Source: Spirochaetae bacterium HGW-Spirochaetae-2
GTDB lineage: Bacteria; Spirochaetota; Spirochaetia; Sphaerochaetales; Sphaerochaetaceae
Length of the DNA stretch: 64,000 bases
Reading direction: 5' to 3'
Assembly (NCBI GenBank): GCA_002839355.1
Contig: PGXW01000001.1
Span: 175,393 to 239,392, forward strand
Shown: positions 52,839 through 61,999 of the stretch, one piece after another
How the letters are laid out: every line of letters begins with the position of its first letter
Numbering within the stretch: position 1 is the first letter of the stretch
Translations under genes and position numbers: made by a program
Notes under the pieces: generated by a model
Seen by the model: the letters and a program-made list of their open reading frames with translations, nothing else
The model's database searches: none
What the model was told of the DNA's origin: nothing

Positions 52839-54392
52839 TCAGTTGGAAGCGCCGACTCCCATGATGTTTTCCATGAAAGTGATGAGGAAGTTGTCCTTCA
52901 GCTTCTCGGATGTGAATATCGACTGGATCAGATCCTGCTGGCTTTGCGATTGCGCCATGTACGGGTAGACAAGCTTGAGGTAATCGCTCATATCCGTATC
53001 CATGGCGGATTCTCCCGTGACTTTTGCCACGATAAATGCATTGTTGGCAGCAAGCGGCGCTGCAACTTCACCGACCGGTGTGGTATAGAGCGTCTTCATC
53101 GCTTCGGTATCGTTTGCAACCGCATTGAGATATCCACCCATGTCGGTATACGCGAACCCGGCAAGGTAATTCGAGCCACCGACATTGACCGGGGTTGCTT
53201 CGACCGAGACGGTCTGGACGCCAGCCTCCTCAGCTGCAGCTGCAAAATCCATGGCGAGGGCAGCAATCACTGCAAACTCCTGGGCTTTTCCCTCAAGATA
53301 GGCGGTCACGACTTGTGCATCACGGGTTCCGATATAGGCCTTCACGTCGGCAAGCACCTCGGCATCCTCGAAATCGGCAAGGAAGGGAGCTTGTTCAACC
53401 CGATACAATACGTATCCGTTGGGCGCGGCGAATACCTGTGAAATTTGTCCGACAGCGGTAGAATACAGGATATTGACTTCCTCGGGAACCGAGAAGTTGC
53501 CCTGCAGCTCATAGAGGTACCAGGTTCCGGCCCGACCGCCTTCAGCGGCGAAGCTATCGCGTGAATTTGCTTTCGCGGCATCCTCGAAAGTCGTTGACCC
53601 AGATTCTATCGATGCACGCACCGACTGTGCGGTCGCTTCATCGGCAAGGGAAATGACCGAGACATCGATCAGGGTGAACAGTGCCATATTGGCTTGCGCA
53701 TATTGGCGGGCAAGATCGTCCGGATAGACCGACGAGTCGAAGATTGCGTATTCGAAGGAGCGGGCGGTATCACCCATCTGAACAATATAATCGAGCTCGG
53801 CAGGTGCGGAGAGGACACTTGTGACATCATCCATGACCATCTGGACAGGAAGACTCTCCTCATACTGGACCTTCACCTGGTTCTTGCTCTCCATGCTGGC
53901 CTTTTCATAGGTGGCAATATCGAACTTTCCGTCCTTGTTGTACACACCGCTGTCGATGATCGCCTTGTTGAGCGTCTCACCGACCACTCGGATTCCCGCA
54001 TCCCCAGCTTTCTTGGACATGGCTGTCTGGAACACGGTGCTTTCAAAAGCGCCCCGCCATATCTGGTACGCGGCCGTATCCCCGGTGGCCTTGTTCTGTT
54101 GGGCCTGCCGTTGGTATTGGCGATAGAAATAGTTGCCGTAGGAGAATTCGATGGGAGTGCCATCATACGAACCGAACTCTATGTTCGAGGAGGAGCCTCT
54201 CGACCCGAATGAGGGGAAAACACCAAAAACCATCACGATGGCAAGCAAAGCCAATATGACATAGGTTACTATCTTCGAGACAGTGATTCCTGGCCTGTTC
54301 TTTACCTTGACAGCTTGTTTTTCATCTTTTGCATTGAACTTGACGACATTGGCGTCATCTTTTCCTGGAGTTTTCGAATCCTTGGAAGGCAT
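52839..54392 (-). CDS. PpiD/SurA-like membrane-anchored foldase
   Basis: 517 residues. A Lys/Asp-rich cytoplasmic N-terminus, one membrane helix at about 41-60 (VTYVILALLAIVMVFGVFP), then a periplasmic SurA_N-like helical domain and a parvulin-like middle region with AKANSRDSFAAEGGRAGTWY. The second parvulin-like region is degenerate. Proteins like this help outer-membrane proteins fold. GAGGT stands five bases before the ATG at 54392. The frame is open to 54845, but that stretch covers the tRNA gene and the promoter and is not coding. Confidence 0.75.
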   Translation of the reverse strand: MPSKDSKTPGKDDANVVKFNAKDEKQAVKVKNRPGITVSKIVTYVILALLAIVMVFGVFPSFGSRGSSSNIEFGSYDGTPIEFSYGNYFYRQYQRQAQQNKATGDTAAYQIWRGAFESTVFQTAMSKKAGDAGIRVVGETLNKAIIDSGVYNKDGKFDIATYEKASMESKNQVKVQYEESLPVQMVMDDVTSVLSAPAELDYIVQMGDTARSFEYAIFDSSVYPDDLARQYAQANMALFTLIDVSVISLADEATAQSVRASIESGSTTFEDAAKANSRDSFAAEGGRAGTWYLYELQGNFSVPEEVNILYSTAVGQISQVFAAPNGYVLYRVEQAPFLADFEDAEVLADVKAYIGTRDAQVVTAYLEGKAQEFAVIAALAMDFAAAAEEAGVQTVSVEATPVNVGGSNYLAGFAYTDMGGYLNAVANDTEAMKTLYTTPVGEVAAPLAANNAFIVAKVTGESAMDTDMSDYLKLVYPYMAQSQSQQDLIQSIFTSEKLKDNFLITFMENIMGVGASN

Positions 54393-54449
54393 GTACGACC
54401 TCTTTCTTGCACAAATTAGGAGTGCCCCCATTGGAGGACATCCCCAGAA

Positions 54450-54478
54450 AAATAGCACGGTAGCAGTACGAGTGTCAA
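54450..54478 (-). promoter_or_regulatory. Promoter of the foldase gene
   Basis: Minus strand TTGACA (54478-54473), 17 bp, CTATTT (54455-54450). Perfect -35, poor -10. Leader about 50 bases. Confidence 0.5.
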
Positions 54479-54550
54479 TGTTGCTCATTGACACAATAAT
54501 GCCCATTGTATATAGTTTGCACCGTTGTGGTCGTTTGATCGCACAGAATT

Positions 54551-54623
54551 CGGGTAGTAGCGCAGGGGCTAGCGCACTTGGTTCGGGACCAAGGGGTCGG
54601 AGGTTCAAATCCTCTCTGCCCGA
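54551..54623 (+). tRNA. tRNA-Pro(CGG)
   Basis: Acceptor CGGGTAG pairs with CTGCCCG, discriminator A. D arm GCGC/GCGC, anticodon stem CTTGG/CCAAG with loop TTCGGGA (anticodon CGG), T arm with GTTCAAATC. The 3' CCA is not encoded. It stands alone on the plus strand between two minus-strand genes and is followed by a strong terminator. Confidence 0.95.
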
Positions 54624-54628
54624 TGCAT

Positions 54629-54661
54629 CCGTCGGAAACTGGTTTTCCGACGGTTTTTCTT
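54629..54661 (+). terminator. Terminator of tRNA-Pro
   Basis: Stem CCGTCGGAAA/TTTCCGACGG, loop of five, then TTTTTCTTT. It reaches the last base of the convergent carB stop codon. Confidence 0.85.
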
Positions 54662-57600
54662 TATAGTGCCACCACCTGCACAACCTGGGACCGCAAGTAC
54701 CGTATCGCCTCAACCGCAGCCGCCGCGGCACTTGTCGTTGTGGTATAGGGAATCTTCTGATGCATCGCGGCCGAACGCAGGTTCTCATCGCCTCGACGTG
54801 CCCGTTTTCCCATCGGTGTGTTGACCAGCAGATCGATACGACCACTGTTCATGTGGTCGATAATATTCGGGTGCCCCTCGTCGGTTTTCAGGACAGTTTC
54901 GCAAACGATACCCGAATCGAACAGGTCCCGTGCCGTTCCCCTGGTAGCAGCGACCTCGAATCCCAACTCCTGCAGTTGCCTGACAATCGGAGCAATCGTT
55001 TTCCGATCCTTCTTGTTTACCGACACACAGACCCTTCCCCGAATCGGCAACTGGTTTCCTCCCGCGATCTGGGATTTCGCATATGCCTCGCCGAACGTTG
55101 CGCCGATTCCCACGACTTCTCCTGTGGAACGCATCTCGGGACCGAGCTGGGGATCGATATCGACAAACCTGTCGAAGGAGAAGACCGCCTCCTTCACTGC
55201 CCAACCGTACTTGCAGGAGCCTTCCCCCAAAGCACCGGGATGCACGACCAATCCCTGCTCGAACAAACTGGTTCCTTCCCAAATCCGCACAGCGGCTCCT
55301 ACAAGATCGACCTGAGACATCTTGGAGATGAATGGGATTGTCCTAGAGGCACGCGGATTCACCTCGATGATATAGAGCGTATCATTCTGCACAGCGAATT
55401 GGATATTCATAAAACCTTTGATCTGTAGCGCCATCGCAATGGAGAAGGCAGCTTTGCGCATCTGCTCCAGTATTTCCGGCTTGGAGGCATAGGGAGGGAA
55501 CACAGCTGCCGAATCTCCGGAATGGATTCCCGCAGCTTCGATATGTTGCAGGATGCCGCCGATATAGATCGATTCGCCGTCGCTGAGCGCATCCAAGTCA
55601 TATTCGAACGCATCCTCGAGGAAATGGTCCACCAACAGCGGGCTGTCGTCCGATACAAGTACTGTGCCATCCAAGTAGGTCGCGAGCTGCACCTCGTCGT
55701 ATACAATCTCCATATTCCGGCCGCCCAATACATGCGATGGACGCAAGAGCACGGGGAACCCGATCTCCTTGGCTAGGGCAAGGACCTCGGTCCGGGCAAA
55801 CGCGGTCCTGTTGGCACTTTGAGCCAAACCCAATTCTTCCATGAGACGGGAAAAGCTTCCCCGGTCATCGGCAATCTTCATCGATTCGTACGAAGTTCCC
55901 ACCATGGACACTCCCGCATCGTGGAGGGCATCCAGCATGGACAGGGGCGTTTGTCCACCGAGTTGGAGCACAACCGCCGAAGCTTTCTCACGTTCCACAA
56001 TCTGCCGGATGTGTTCGGAAGTCAATGGCTCGAGATACAACCTGTCCGATATAGTGAAATCGGTGGATACCGTCTCGGGATTCGAATTGACCATGATGGT
56101 GGTCCTTCCGATCGAACGGTAGGCCAGCGATGCCAAGGTACAACAGGTATCGAATTCCAATCCCTGACCTACCCTGTTCGGTCCGCTGGCAACAATCACC
56201 ACCGAGTCGCCCGATACAGGATTGGCTTCATCGGCCTCACCATAGGTCATGTAACAATATGGAGTGCGTGCATCGAATTCGCCGGCACAGGTGTCCACAT
56301 GATGGACAACGGGTCGAATCTCAGATTTTTCGCAAGCATCCTCGATCATTTTGGTGGGGAGCGCAACCAGTTCCCCTATCCTTACATTGCTCATACCGAA
56401 CCGTTTGGCCTTGAGAAGGAGTTCGGTACCGGGTACCTGTCCGTGTGGATGGGCGCACAGCTGCTTTTCAAGCTCCACCTGGCGATAGAGCTGATGGACA
56501 AACCAACGGTCGTAGTGCGTAATGTCGCAAATACGACCGATTGCTTCAGATCCTTCACGATACAGCACCGAAAAGGCGGCGCAGATCCTCAATGGATGCG
56601 CACTCGCAAGGATTTCCTCGATATCGGATTCCGTATAGCCCTTCACCTGCTCCAAGGGCACGAGTCCCTCCATGCTCCGTTCATTCGAACGGAAGGCTTT
56701 GTTCAATGCCTCGATAAAGGTTCTTCCCAATGCCAGAGCCTCTCCCACGCTACGCATCTGCGTTCCCAACGCCTTGGAGGGCATGGGAAACTTCTCCATC
56801 TCGAAACGGGGAACCTTGACTGCACAATAATCGAGCACAGGTTCGAAACTACTGGCTGTTGCACCGGTGATTTCGTTGAGCACTTCGTCGAGCGTATACC
56901 CGATCGCGAGCTTGGCGGAACACCGGGCTATGGGAAAGCCAGTGGCCTTGCTCGCCAGTGCGGATGAGCGGGAAACCCGGGGATTCATTTCGATCACCAC
57001 CATCCTCCCATCGTCCGGATGCAAGGCAAACTGCACGTTGGAACCCCCACAATCGACCCCTACGGCCCGAAGTATTCCTATCGCGGCCATACGCATCCGC
57101 TGGTACTCCGTATCGGTGAGGGTTTGGATCGGAGCAACAGTGATGCTGTCGCCTGTATGGACACCCATCGGGTCCACATTCTCGATCGAGCATACGATGA
57201 TCGCGTTGTCATGCCGATCGCGCATTACCTCCAGTTCCAACTCCTTCCACCCCAACAGGGATTCCTCGACCAACACTTCCCGCTCGGGACTCGCGGCGAG
57301 AGCAGCACGCATCATCGGTTCAAAATCGGACTCTTCGAACACCAGACCACCACCGAATCCACCCAATGTATAACTCGGGCGCAGGACCAGTGGAAGGCCG
57401 ACCAACCGCTTGAAGGCCTGGGCTTCTTGAATCGACTTGACAGTAACCGATTTCGCCGAATCCAATCCAAGAGAAGTGACCAACTCCTTGAAACGCCTGC
57501 GGTCCTCAGCCAATTCTATCGAAGCGATACTTGCTCCAATGACTTCCACGCCATGACGTTGGAGAATACCCGCACGCTGCAATGCAATGGTTACATTCAG

Positions 57601-57885
57601 TCCCGTTTGCCCGCCCATGGTGGTGAGGATCGCATCTGGGTGTTCCTGTACGATTATCTGCTCGACATATTGGACTGTAAGCGGCTCCATGTAGATGGCA
57701 TCGGCGATACCGGGAGTCGTCATGACCGTCGCAGGATTGGGATTTACCAGGATCACCCGGTATCCCTCCTCCTTCAGCGCTTGGACAGCCTGGGTACCCG
57801 AGTAGTCGAATTCGCACGCTTGTCCGATAACGATCGGTCCGCTTCCGATAATCAATACGGAAGAAATGTCACTTCTTGCTGGCAT
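54661..57885 (-). CDS. carB: Carbamoyl-phosphate synthase large subunit
   Basis: 1074 residues, normal length. Two homologous halves, each with an ATP-grasp synthetase: LIIGSGPIVIGQACEFDYSG and LRPSYTLGGFGGG in the first, IVASGPNRVGQGLEFD and LRPSHVLGGRNMEIVYD in the second. A C-terminal MGS-like allosteric domain contains LVNTPMGKRARRGDE. With CarA it makes carbamoyl phosphate for arginine and pyrimidines. The ATG at 57885 has GGAGG six bases upstream and overlaps the carA end by 17 bases; the frame is open 20 codons further. Confidence 0.97.
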   Translation of the reverse strand: MPARSDISSVLIIGSGPIVIGQACEFDYSGTQAVQALKEEGYRVILVNPNPATVMTTPGIADAIYMEPLTVQYVEQIIVQEHPDAILTTMGGQTGLNVTIALQRAGILQRHGVEVIGASIASIELAEDRRRFKELVTSLGLDSAKSVTVKSIQEAQAFKRLVGLPLVLRPSYTLGGFGGGLVFEESDFEPMMRAALAASPEREVLVEESLLGWKELELEVMRDRHDNAIIVCSIENVDPMGVHTGDSITVAPIQTLTDTEYQRMRMAAIGILRAVGVDCGGSNVQFALHPDDGRMVVIEMNPRVSRSSALASKATGFPIARCSAKLAIGYTLDEVLNEITGATASSFEPVLDYCAVKVPRFEMEKFPMPSKALGTQMRSVGEALALGRTFIEALNKAFRSNERSMEGLVPLEQVKGYTESDIEEILASAHPLRICAAFSVLYREGSEAIGRICDITHYDRWFVHQLYRQVELEKQLCAHPHGQVPGTELLLKAKRFGMSNVRIGELVALPTKMIEDACEKSEIRPVVHHVDTCAGEFDARTPYCYMTYGEADEANPVSGDSVVIVASGPNRVGQGLEFDTCCTLASLAYRSIGRTTIMVNSNPETVSTDFTISDRLYLEPLTSEHIRQIVEREKASAVVLQLGGQTPLSMLDALHDAGVSMVGTSYESMKIADDRGSFSRLMEELGLAQSANRTAFARTEVLALAKEIGFPVLLRPSHVLGGRNMEIVYDEVQLATYLDGTVLVSDDSPLLVDHFLEDAFEYDLDALSDGESIYIGGILQHIEAAGIHSGDSAAVFPPYASKPEILEQMRKAAFSIAMALQIKGFMNIQFAVQNDTLYIIEVNPRASRTIPFISKMSQVDLVGAAVRIWEGTSLFEQGLVVHPGALGEGSCKYGWAVKEAVFSFDRFVDIDPQLGPEMRSTGEVVGIGATFGEAYAKSQIAGGNQLPIRGRVCVSVNKKDRKTIAPIVRQLQELGFEVAATRGTARDLFDSGIVCETVLKTDEGHPNIIDHMNSGRIDLLVNTPMGKRARRGDENLRSAAMHQKIPYTTTTSAAAAAVEAIRYLRSQVVQVVAL

Positions 57886-59056
57886 CGCTGGCCTCCATGG
57901 CTGCTGCGGGTAAGGACTGCTCAAGAGCGAAATCGATGAAGACATCGAATAGTTTGCGTGCCTCCCAAGGTCCGGGAGCCGCCTCCGGATGGAATTGTAC
58001 CGTCATGACCTTTCGTTCGGCGTCATAGAAACCTTCGACCGATTGGTCGTTGTCGTTCACCAACCAGAGCGTGGAAGAAGCTGGCAAGGTGGCGGCGTCG
58101 ACACAATAGCCATGGTTTTGTGCGGTAACATACACATTTTGGGTATGCAAGTCACGAACCGGATGATTCGGTCCATGATGCCCGTACAACATTTTTTCCG
58201 TGGTGCCGCCCAACGCCCGTGCCGCCAACTGGTGTCCCAGACAGATTCCCAAAATCGGAAGGAAATCGAGAACACCTTGCAGTTGATGGACTATGGTATC
58301 GAGTGAGGCCGGATCTCCCGGGCCATTGGAAAGGAACAAGGCATCGTAGGAACCTGTTCCAGTGAGAAAATCCCGGATTTGCCGGTTTGCCGGCACCACC
58401 GTGACCTCGATGCCACGGGCAAGCAACTCCTTTACAATCGAATGCTTCGTACCGAAATCCCAAAGCAGGAACCGTGCCTTCTGTTCAACGGCTGGAGAAA
58501 AGACCACCGGTTCCACCACTGAGCATCCGCTGATAAAATCGCGCTCCAACATGGTGGGACACCGTGCGATCCATGCAATGACCCGAGCAATATCCGGTTC
58601 CGACAGACTCACTTCCCCAACCGCCACGGCGTACTGTGATCCGAAAGAACGTATGTGTAGGGTAATGGCTCGCGTATCCACATCGGTCAATCCACATATG
58701 TTCCATTCCACACACGCATCGCCAAGAGTGCGACGTCCGTTCGGTACCGGACCTTCATACAGGTCCCGAAGAATCAACGCTGTGCAGAACGGATGCTCCC
58801 CGAGCATCTCGTTCCAATCCGGGTCGACCCCGTAGTTGCCGACTTGCGATGCGGTCATGACGATCGATTGGCCCGCATAGGAGGGGTCCGTGATGATCTC
58901 GTGGTACGCTCCCATGGTCGTATTGAATACAATCTCGCCGAGTGGCATCTGGGCGAACCCACCGGCAAGAAGCTGTTCCAAGGTGGGCGCCTTGCGACCA
59001 AATCCGATCCCCTTGTAACAGGTTCCGTCCGCAAAAACCAACGTAGTGTCGTACAC
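57869..59056 (-). CDS. carA: Carbamoyl-phosphate synthase small subunit
   Basis: 395 residues from a GTG start. The N-terminal half has LVFADGTCYKGIGFG and EIVFNTTMGAYHEIITDPSY; the class I amidotransferase domain has GICLGHQLAARALG with the nucleophilic Cys and HPEAAPGP with the catalytic His. It supplies ammonia to CarB by a tunnel. The GTG at 59056 has AGGAGG seven bases upstream and fits the family; the 27 open codons before it include the repeats of the leader. ARG boxes lie upstream. Confidence 0.96.
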   Translation of the reverse strand: MYDTTLVFADGTCYKGIGFGRKAPTLEQLLAGGFAQMPLGEIVFNTTMGAYHEIITDPSYAGQSIVMTASQVGNYGVDPDWNEMLGEHPFCTALILRDLYEGPVPNGRRTLGDACVEWNICGLTDVDTRAITLHIRSFGSQYAVAVGEVSLSEPDIARVIAWIARCPTMLERDFISGCSVVEPVVFSPAVEQKARFLLWDFGTKHSIVKELLARGIEVTVVPANRQIRDFLTGTGSYDALFLSNGPGDPASLDTIVHQLQGVLDFLPILGICLGHQLAARALGGTTEKMLYGHHGPNHPVRDLHTQNVYVTAQNHGYCVDAATLPASSTLWLVNDNDQSVEGFYDAERKVMTVQFHPEAAPGPWEARKLFDVFIDFALEQSLPAAAMEASDASKK

Positions 59057-59078
59057 CCTGCACCCTCCTGAAACCTTC

Positions 59079-59119
59079 TGCAACATTTTGTTGCATTCGG
59101 CATGGAAATTTTGTTGCAT
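59079..59119 (-). repeat. Repeats in the carA leader
   Basis: A perfect 17-bp palindrome TGCAACA-TTT-TGTTGCA (59079-59095) overlaps one of two direct repeats ATTTTGTTGCAT (59085-59096 and 59108-59119, 23 bp apart). They lie between the -10 and the ribosome-binding site. They could bind a pyrimidine or arginine regulator or fold in the RNA. Confidence 0.6.
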
Positions 59120-59168
59120 CCTATCAGATAACCACATATTTATGCAACACTCCTTACATATTTATGCA
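59118..59168 (-). promoter_or_regulatory. carAB promoter and tandem ARG boxes
   Basis: Minus strand -35 TTGCAT (59147-59142), 18 bp, -10 TAGGAT (59123-59118). ARG boxes (plus-strand reading) CACATATTTATGCA (59133-59146) and TACATATTTATGCA (59155-59168), centred 22 bp apart, the usual tandem spacing. Box 1 covers the -35, so bound ArgR would repress. Confidence 0.75.
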
Positions 59169-59220
59169 CCTATTTATGGTTTTTTCCGATTTTCAGCTAT
59201 TTATTGCAACAAAATACAAA

Positions 59221-59248
59221 ACCTGATTCTCTCTATGGAGAATCAGGT
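59221..59248 (-). terminator. Terminator of the rhamnulokinase operon
   Basis: Perfect 11-bp stem ACCTGATTCTC/GAGAATCAGGT, 6-base loop. On the minus strand it is followed by TTTGTATTTTG. It lies 32 bases after the kinase stop and ahead of carAB. Confidence 0.8.
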
Positions 59249-59279
59249 CATGGTGTGATACGACGATTGTGCCAACAGA

Positions 59280-60704
59280 TCAAGCAGGGTCGAACTGTTT
59301 CACCTTCTGATGTCCGATTATCAGGTCCCTTCCCCTCTGGAGCGACCCTATACCCTTGGTCGCCACACCTTGGACCAGCATATTGCCGAGTGCCGTGGCC
59401 TCAACAGGTCCCGCATAGACAGTCAAGCCGGTTTCATCCGCAGCCCACTGGTCCAAGATCTCGTTCTTGCAGCCACCCCCAATGATATGCAGCGAGGAGT
59501 AGGTCTTGCCAGTTATCGTTCCCAAATGATCGATGGCCTTGGCATAGGCCTTTGCCAACCCCCGGTAAATGGCAACCATATACTCGCCATGGGAAGTCGG
59601 AACGGGCAAACCGAGGTCACGACAGTTCTGTGCCACCCGATCGACCATAAGCGATTGCGGGCTGTTTGGTTTCAAAAAGCGCTGGTCGTCGGGATCGATG
59701 TACCCGGAATAGGAACTGCAGGCGATAGTCTGTTCGTCCAGGTCCTTCCAGTCGATATGTTCACCCTTCGATTCCCAATGGCGTACACATTCCTGTTGGA
59801 TCCACATACCCATGATGTTCTTGAGAAAACGGATATTCCCGTTGACGGCAACCTCGTTCGTAAATCCACTCTCCAAGGCAGCCGGAGTCAAGATCGGCTG
59901 TTCAGATTCCACTCCGAGCAATGACCAGGTACCACTCGAGATGTACAGGAAATCCTCGCCGGCCTTGGCGGGAACCGCCGCTACCGCGGATGCGGTATCA
60001 TGCGTCCCACCGGCAACCACCACGACATCGGGGTCCGCATGCAGTTCCTGGGCTACTTGAGGATGCAACCGCCCGACAATTGTCCCGCTTTCAACGAGTG
60101 TACCGAACATGCCACGGGAAAAGTGCATGCCGTCGATTGTCTCCCAATCCCAGTCTTTGGTCTTTGGGTTGAACAATTGGGTGGTCGATGCATGGGAAAT
60201 CTCATTCACCATGACCCCTGTCAGCCAATAGTTGATCAGATCGGGAATCGACAGATACTGGCGTGCGACAGCAAGTGTCGACGGGCGATACTTCTGCATC
60301 GCGGCCAATTGGTAGAGCGTGTTGAACGGTTGGAAAGCCAGGCCGGTACGTTCGAAGAGCGCCTGCTGCCCAAGTTTTGCACACACGGTTTCCACCATGC
60401 CGTCGGTCCGGGAATCTCGATAGTGGTAGGGAAGCGTAATCAACGACCCGTGCTCGTCAAGCAGGCCATAATCCACACCCCACGAATCGACACCAATGGA
60501 AACTATTTCCCCACCGTACCGGTGGAAGGCTTCCTTGATTCCTTTCTTGATTTCGGCGAATATGAAGGTAATGTCCCAATGGGATTCCCGCAACAGCATC
60601 TCGTTGCGGGTAACAAACCGGTTCATCACCTCGAATCCCGACAGGTCCCCTACAATAACCCTACCGTTCGAGGCTCCCAAATCGACTGCAATGTATTTGG
60701 CCAT
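59280..60704 (-). CDS. Rhamnulokinase-like FGGY kinase
   Basis: 474 residues. YIAVDLGASNGRVIVGDL is the N-terminal actin-like phosphate loop of the RhaB branch; GVDSWGVDYGLLD, GGTHDTASAVAAVPA and GGGCKNEILDQWAAD complete it. Overall it looks like L-rhamnulokinase, but no rhamnose isomerase or aldolase is present, so another deoxy-sugar or ketose is possible. GGAGG stands six bases before the ATG at 60704. It is the last gene of a four-gene minus-strand operon. Confidence 0.8.
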   Translation of the reverse strand: MAKYIAVDLGASNGRVIVGDLSGFEVMNRFVTRNEMLLRESHWDITFIFAEIKKGIKEAFHRYGGEIVSIGVDSWGVDYGLLDEHGSLITLPYHYRDSRTDGMVETVCAKLGQQALFERTGLAFQPFNTLYQLAAMQKYRPSTLAVARQYLSIPDLINYWLTGVMVNEISHASTTQLFNPKTKDWDWETIDGMHFSRGMFGTLVESGTIVGRLHPQVAQELHADPDVVVVAGGTHDTASAVAAVPAKAGEDFLYISSGTWSLLGVESEQPILTPAALESGFTNEVAVNGNIRFLKNIMGMWIQQECVRHWESKGEHIDWKDLDEQTIACSSYSGYIDPDDQRFLKPNSPQSLMVDRVAQNCRDLGLPVPTSHGEYMVAIYRGLAKAYAKAIDHLGTITGKTYSSLHIIGGGCKNEILDQWAADETGLTVYAGPVEATALGNMLVQGVATKGIGSLQRGRDLIIGHQKVKQFDPA

Positions 60705-60718
60705 GGAATCCTCCCCTG

Positions 60719-61987
60719 TTATACAGAATGTTTCGGTGCGTGCTCCAGGAGATACTTCTCCGCTTCCACATTCCACAATCCACCGTGTCGTCCGACAATT
60801 TCCGCCAGTTTGGCAAAGAACGGGTCTGTCTTGCCTACTTCGGCAAAATCCGCAATCGCGGTCAATGGCAATGAATAGTGCGTGTACATGAGTTTTTTAC
60901 CACCAGGAATGGAAGGCAACTTGATCACAGTCTCGGGAACAGCATCAAGTCCACCGATATGGGTGATCATGGCAGACGGATCGATCGATCCCTTTTCCAT
61001 CATCTGCAAGGATTCACGCATGTCTTCGGTATTTCCACCGCTGGTACCGACGATATGTGTCGACGCGTAGTGGACATTGTAGAAGTTCATCATCGCACTG
61101 AAGTCGGTCCGGTTGGGACCGGCGAAGAAGTTCAGGCATCCGTCTTTCGCCAGAATCGCATCGGCTTGTTCCACCAGGGCCCGGACCGGAGCCATGACAA
61201 AGATATCGTCATATCCGTTGCCACCGGAAATCTCCTTCATCGTCGCGACTGGATCGTCAAGTTCCTTCGTGTTGAGGTACACGAGCCGGATTCCCTGTCT
61301 TGCGGCTTCCTCGACCGAATAGAGGCTCGCGGCCCTTGCCAAACGGTCGTCATCGATATCGGTGACCACAATGAGGCCCGGCTTGCGGTCACAATGCAAG
61401 CCGTAGTCTATGGCACCAAGTCCCATAGGACCCACACCAGCGATGATGGCGACGTTTCCGCCCTCCTTGATACCCATCTGGTGCACATACGACCCTCCGG
61501 TCGTGTGGTACATGGCATGATAGGTGCCGACGATACAGGATACGGGCTCGGCGAGTGATCCGAGGAAATATGCATCGCCCTCGTATTTCAGCAGGCAATC
61601 CATTTCCATGACCTCGTTGGGTATCACGATATAGGTGGCATCGCCTCCGATATATTGGTATGAATATCCCGGGGCATCCAATGTCCCCTTGTAGTTGAGT
61701 GCCGGTTGGATGGAAAAGCGATCGCCGGCTGCGAAGGAAGAGGCCCAGACGCTTCCGACCTCAACAATCTCACCACAGAATTCATGGCCGAGCATCACAG
61801 GATTCTTGGCGACATCGTCGGGAACACGCTTATGGTCCGCGCCCTGCTGTGCAGCCTTGTGGTCCGACATGCAGACACTGTTCGTTACTATCCGGGCCAA
61901 GATCTCGTTATCCTTGATTGCAGGAAGTTCGAATTCCTCGATCCTCAAATCATTCTTGCCATATAATCTTACTGCTCTTGTCTTCAT
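60719..61987 (-). CDS. Zinc-dependent MDR alcohol dehydrogenase (sorbose-1-phosphate reductase-like)
   Basis: 422 residues. GroES-like domain with the zinc ligands in SVCMSDHK and LGHEFCGEIVEVG, then a Rossmann fold with AGVGPMGLGAIDYG and a long insert. The structural-zinc Cys cluster is absent. The length and layout recall SorE-type L-sorbose 1-phosphate reductases and related sugar-phosphate dehydrogenases. AGGAG stands six bases before the ATG. It lies 12-14 bases from its neighbours in the operon. Confidence 0.75.
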   Translation of the reverse strand: MKTRAVRLYGKNDLRIEEFELPAIKDNEILARIVTNSVCMSDHKAAQQGADHKRVPDDVAKNPVMLGHEFCGEIVEVGSVWASSFAAGDRFSIQPALNYKGTLDAPGYSYQYIGGDATYIVIPNEVMEMDCLLKYEGDAYFLGSLAEPVSCIVGTYHAMYHTTGGSYVHQMGIKEGGNVAIIAGVGPMGLGAIDYGLHCDRKPGLIVVTDIDDDRLARAASLYSVEEAARQGIRLVYLNTKELDDPVATMKEISGGNGYDDIFVMAPVRALVEQADAILAKDGCLNFFAGPNRTDFSAMMNFYNVHYASTHIVGTSGGNTEDMRESLQMMEKGSIDPSAMITHIGGLDAVPETVIKLPSIPGGKKLMYTHYSLPLTAIADFAEVGKTDPFFAKLAEIVGRHGGLWNVEAEKYLLEHAPKHSV

Positions 61988-61999
61988 AGCCTACTCCTT

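Noticed and set aside
54393..54845. 150-residue N-terminal extension of the foldase
   Set aside because: The extension would run through the tRNA-Pro gene in reverse and its terminator; GAGGT before the ATG at 54392 marks the true start.
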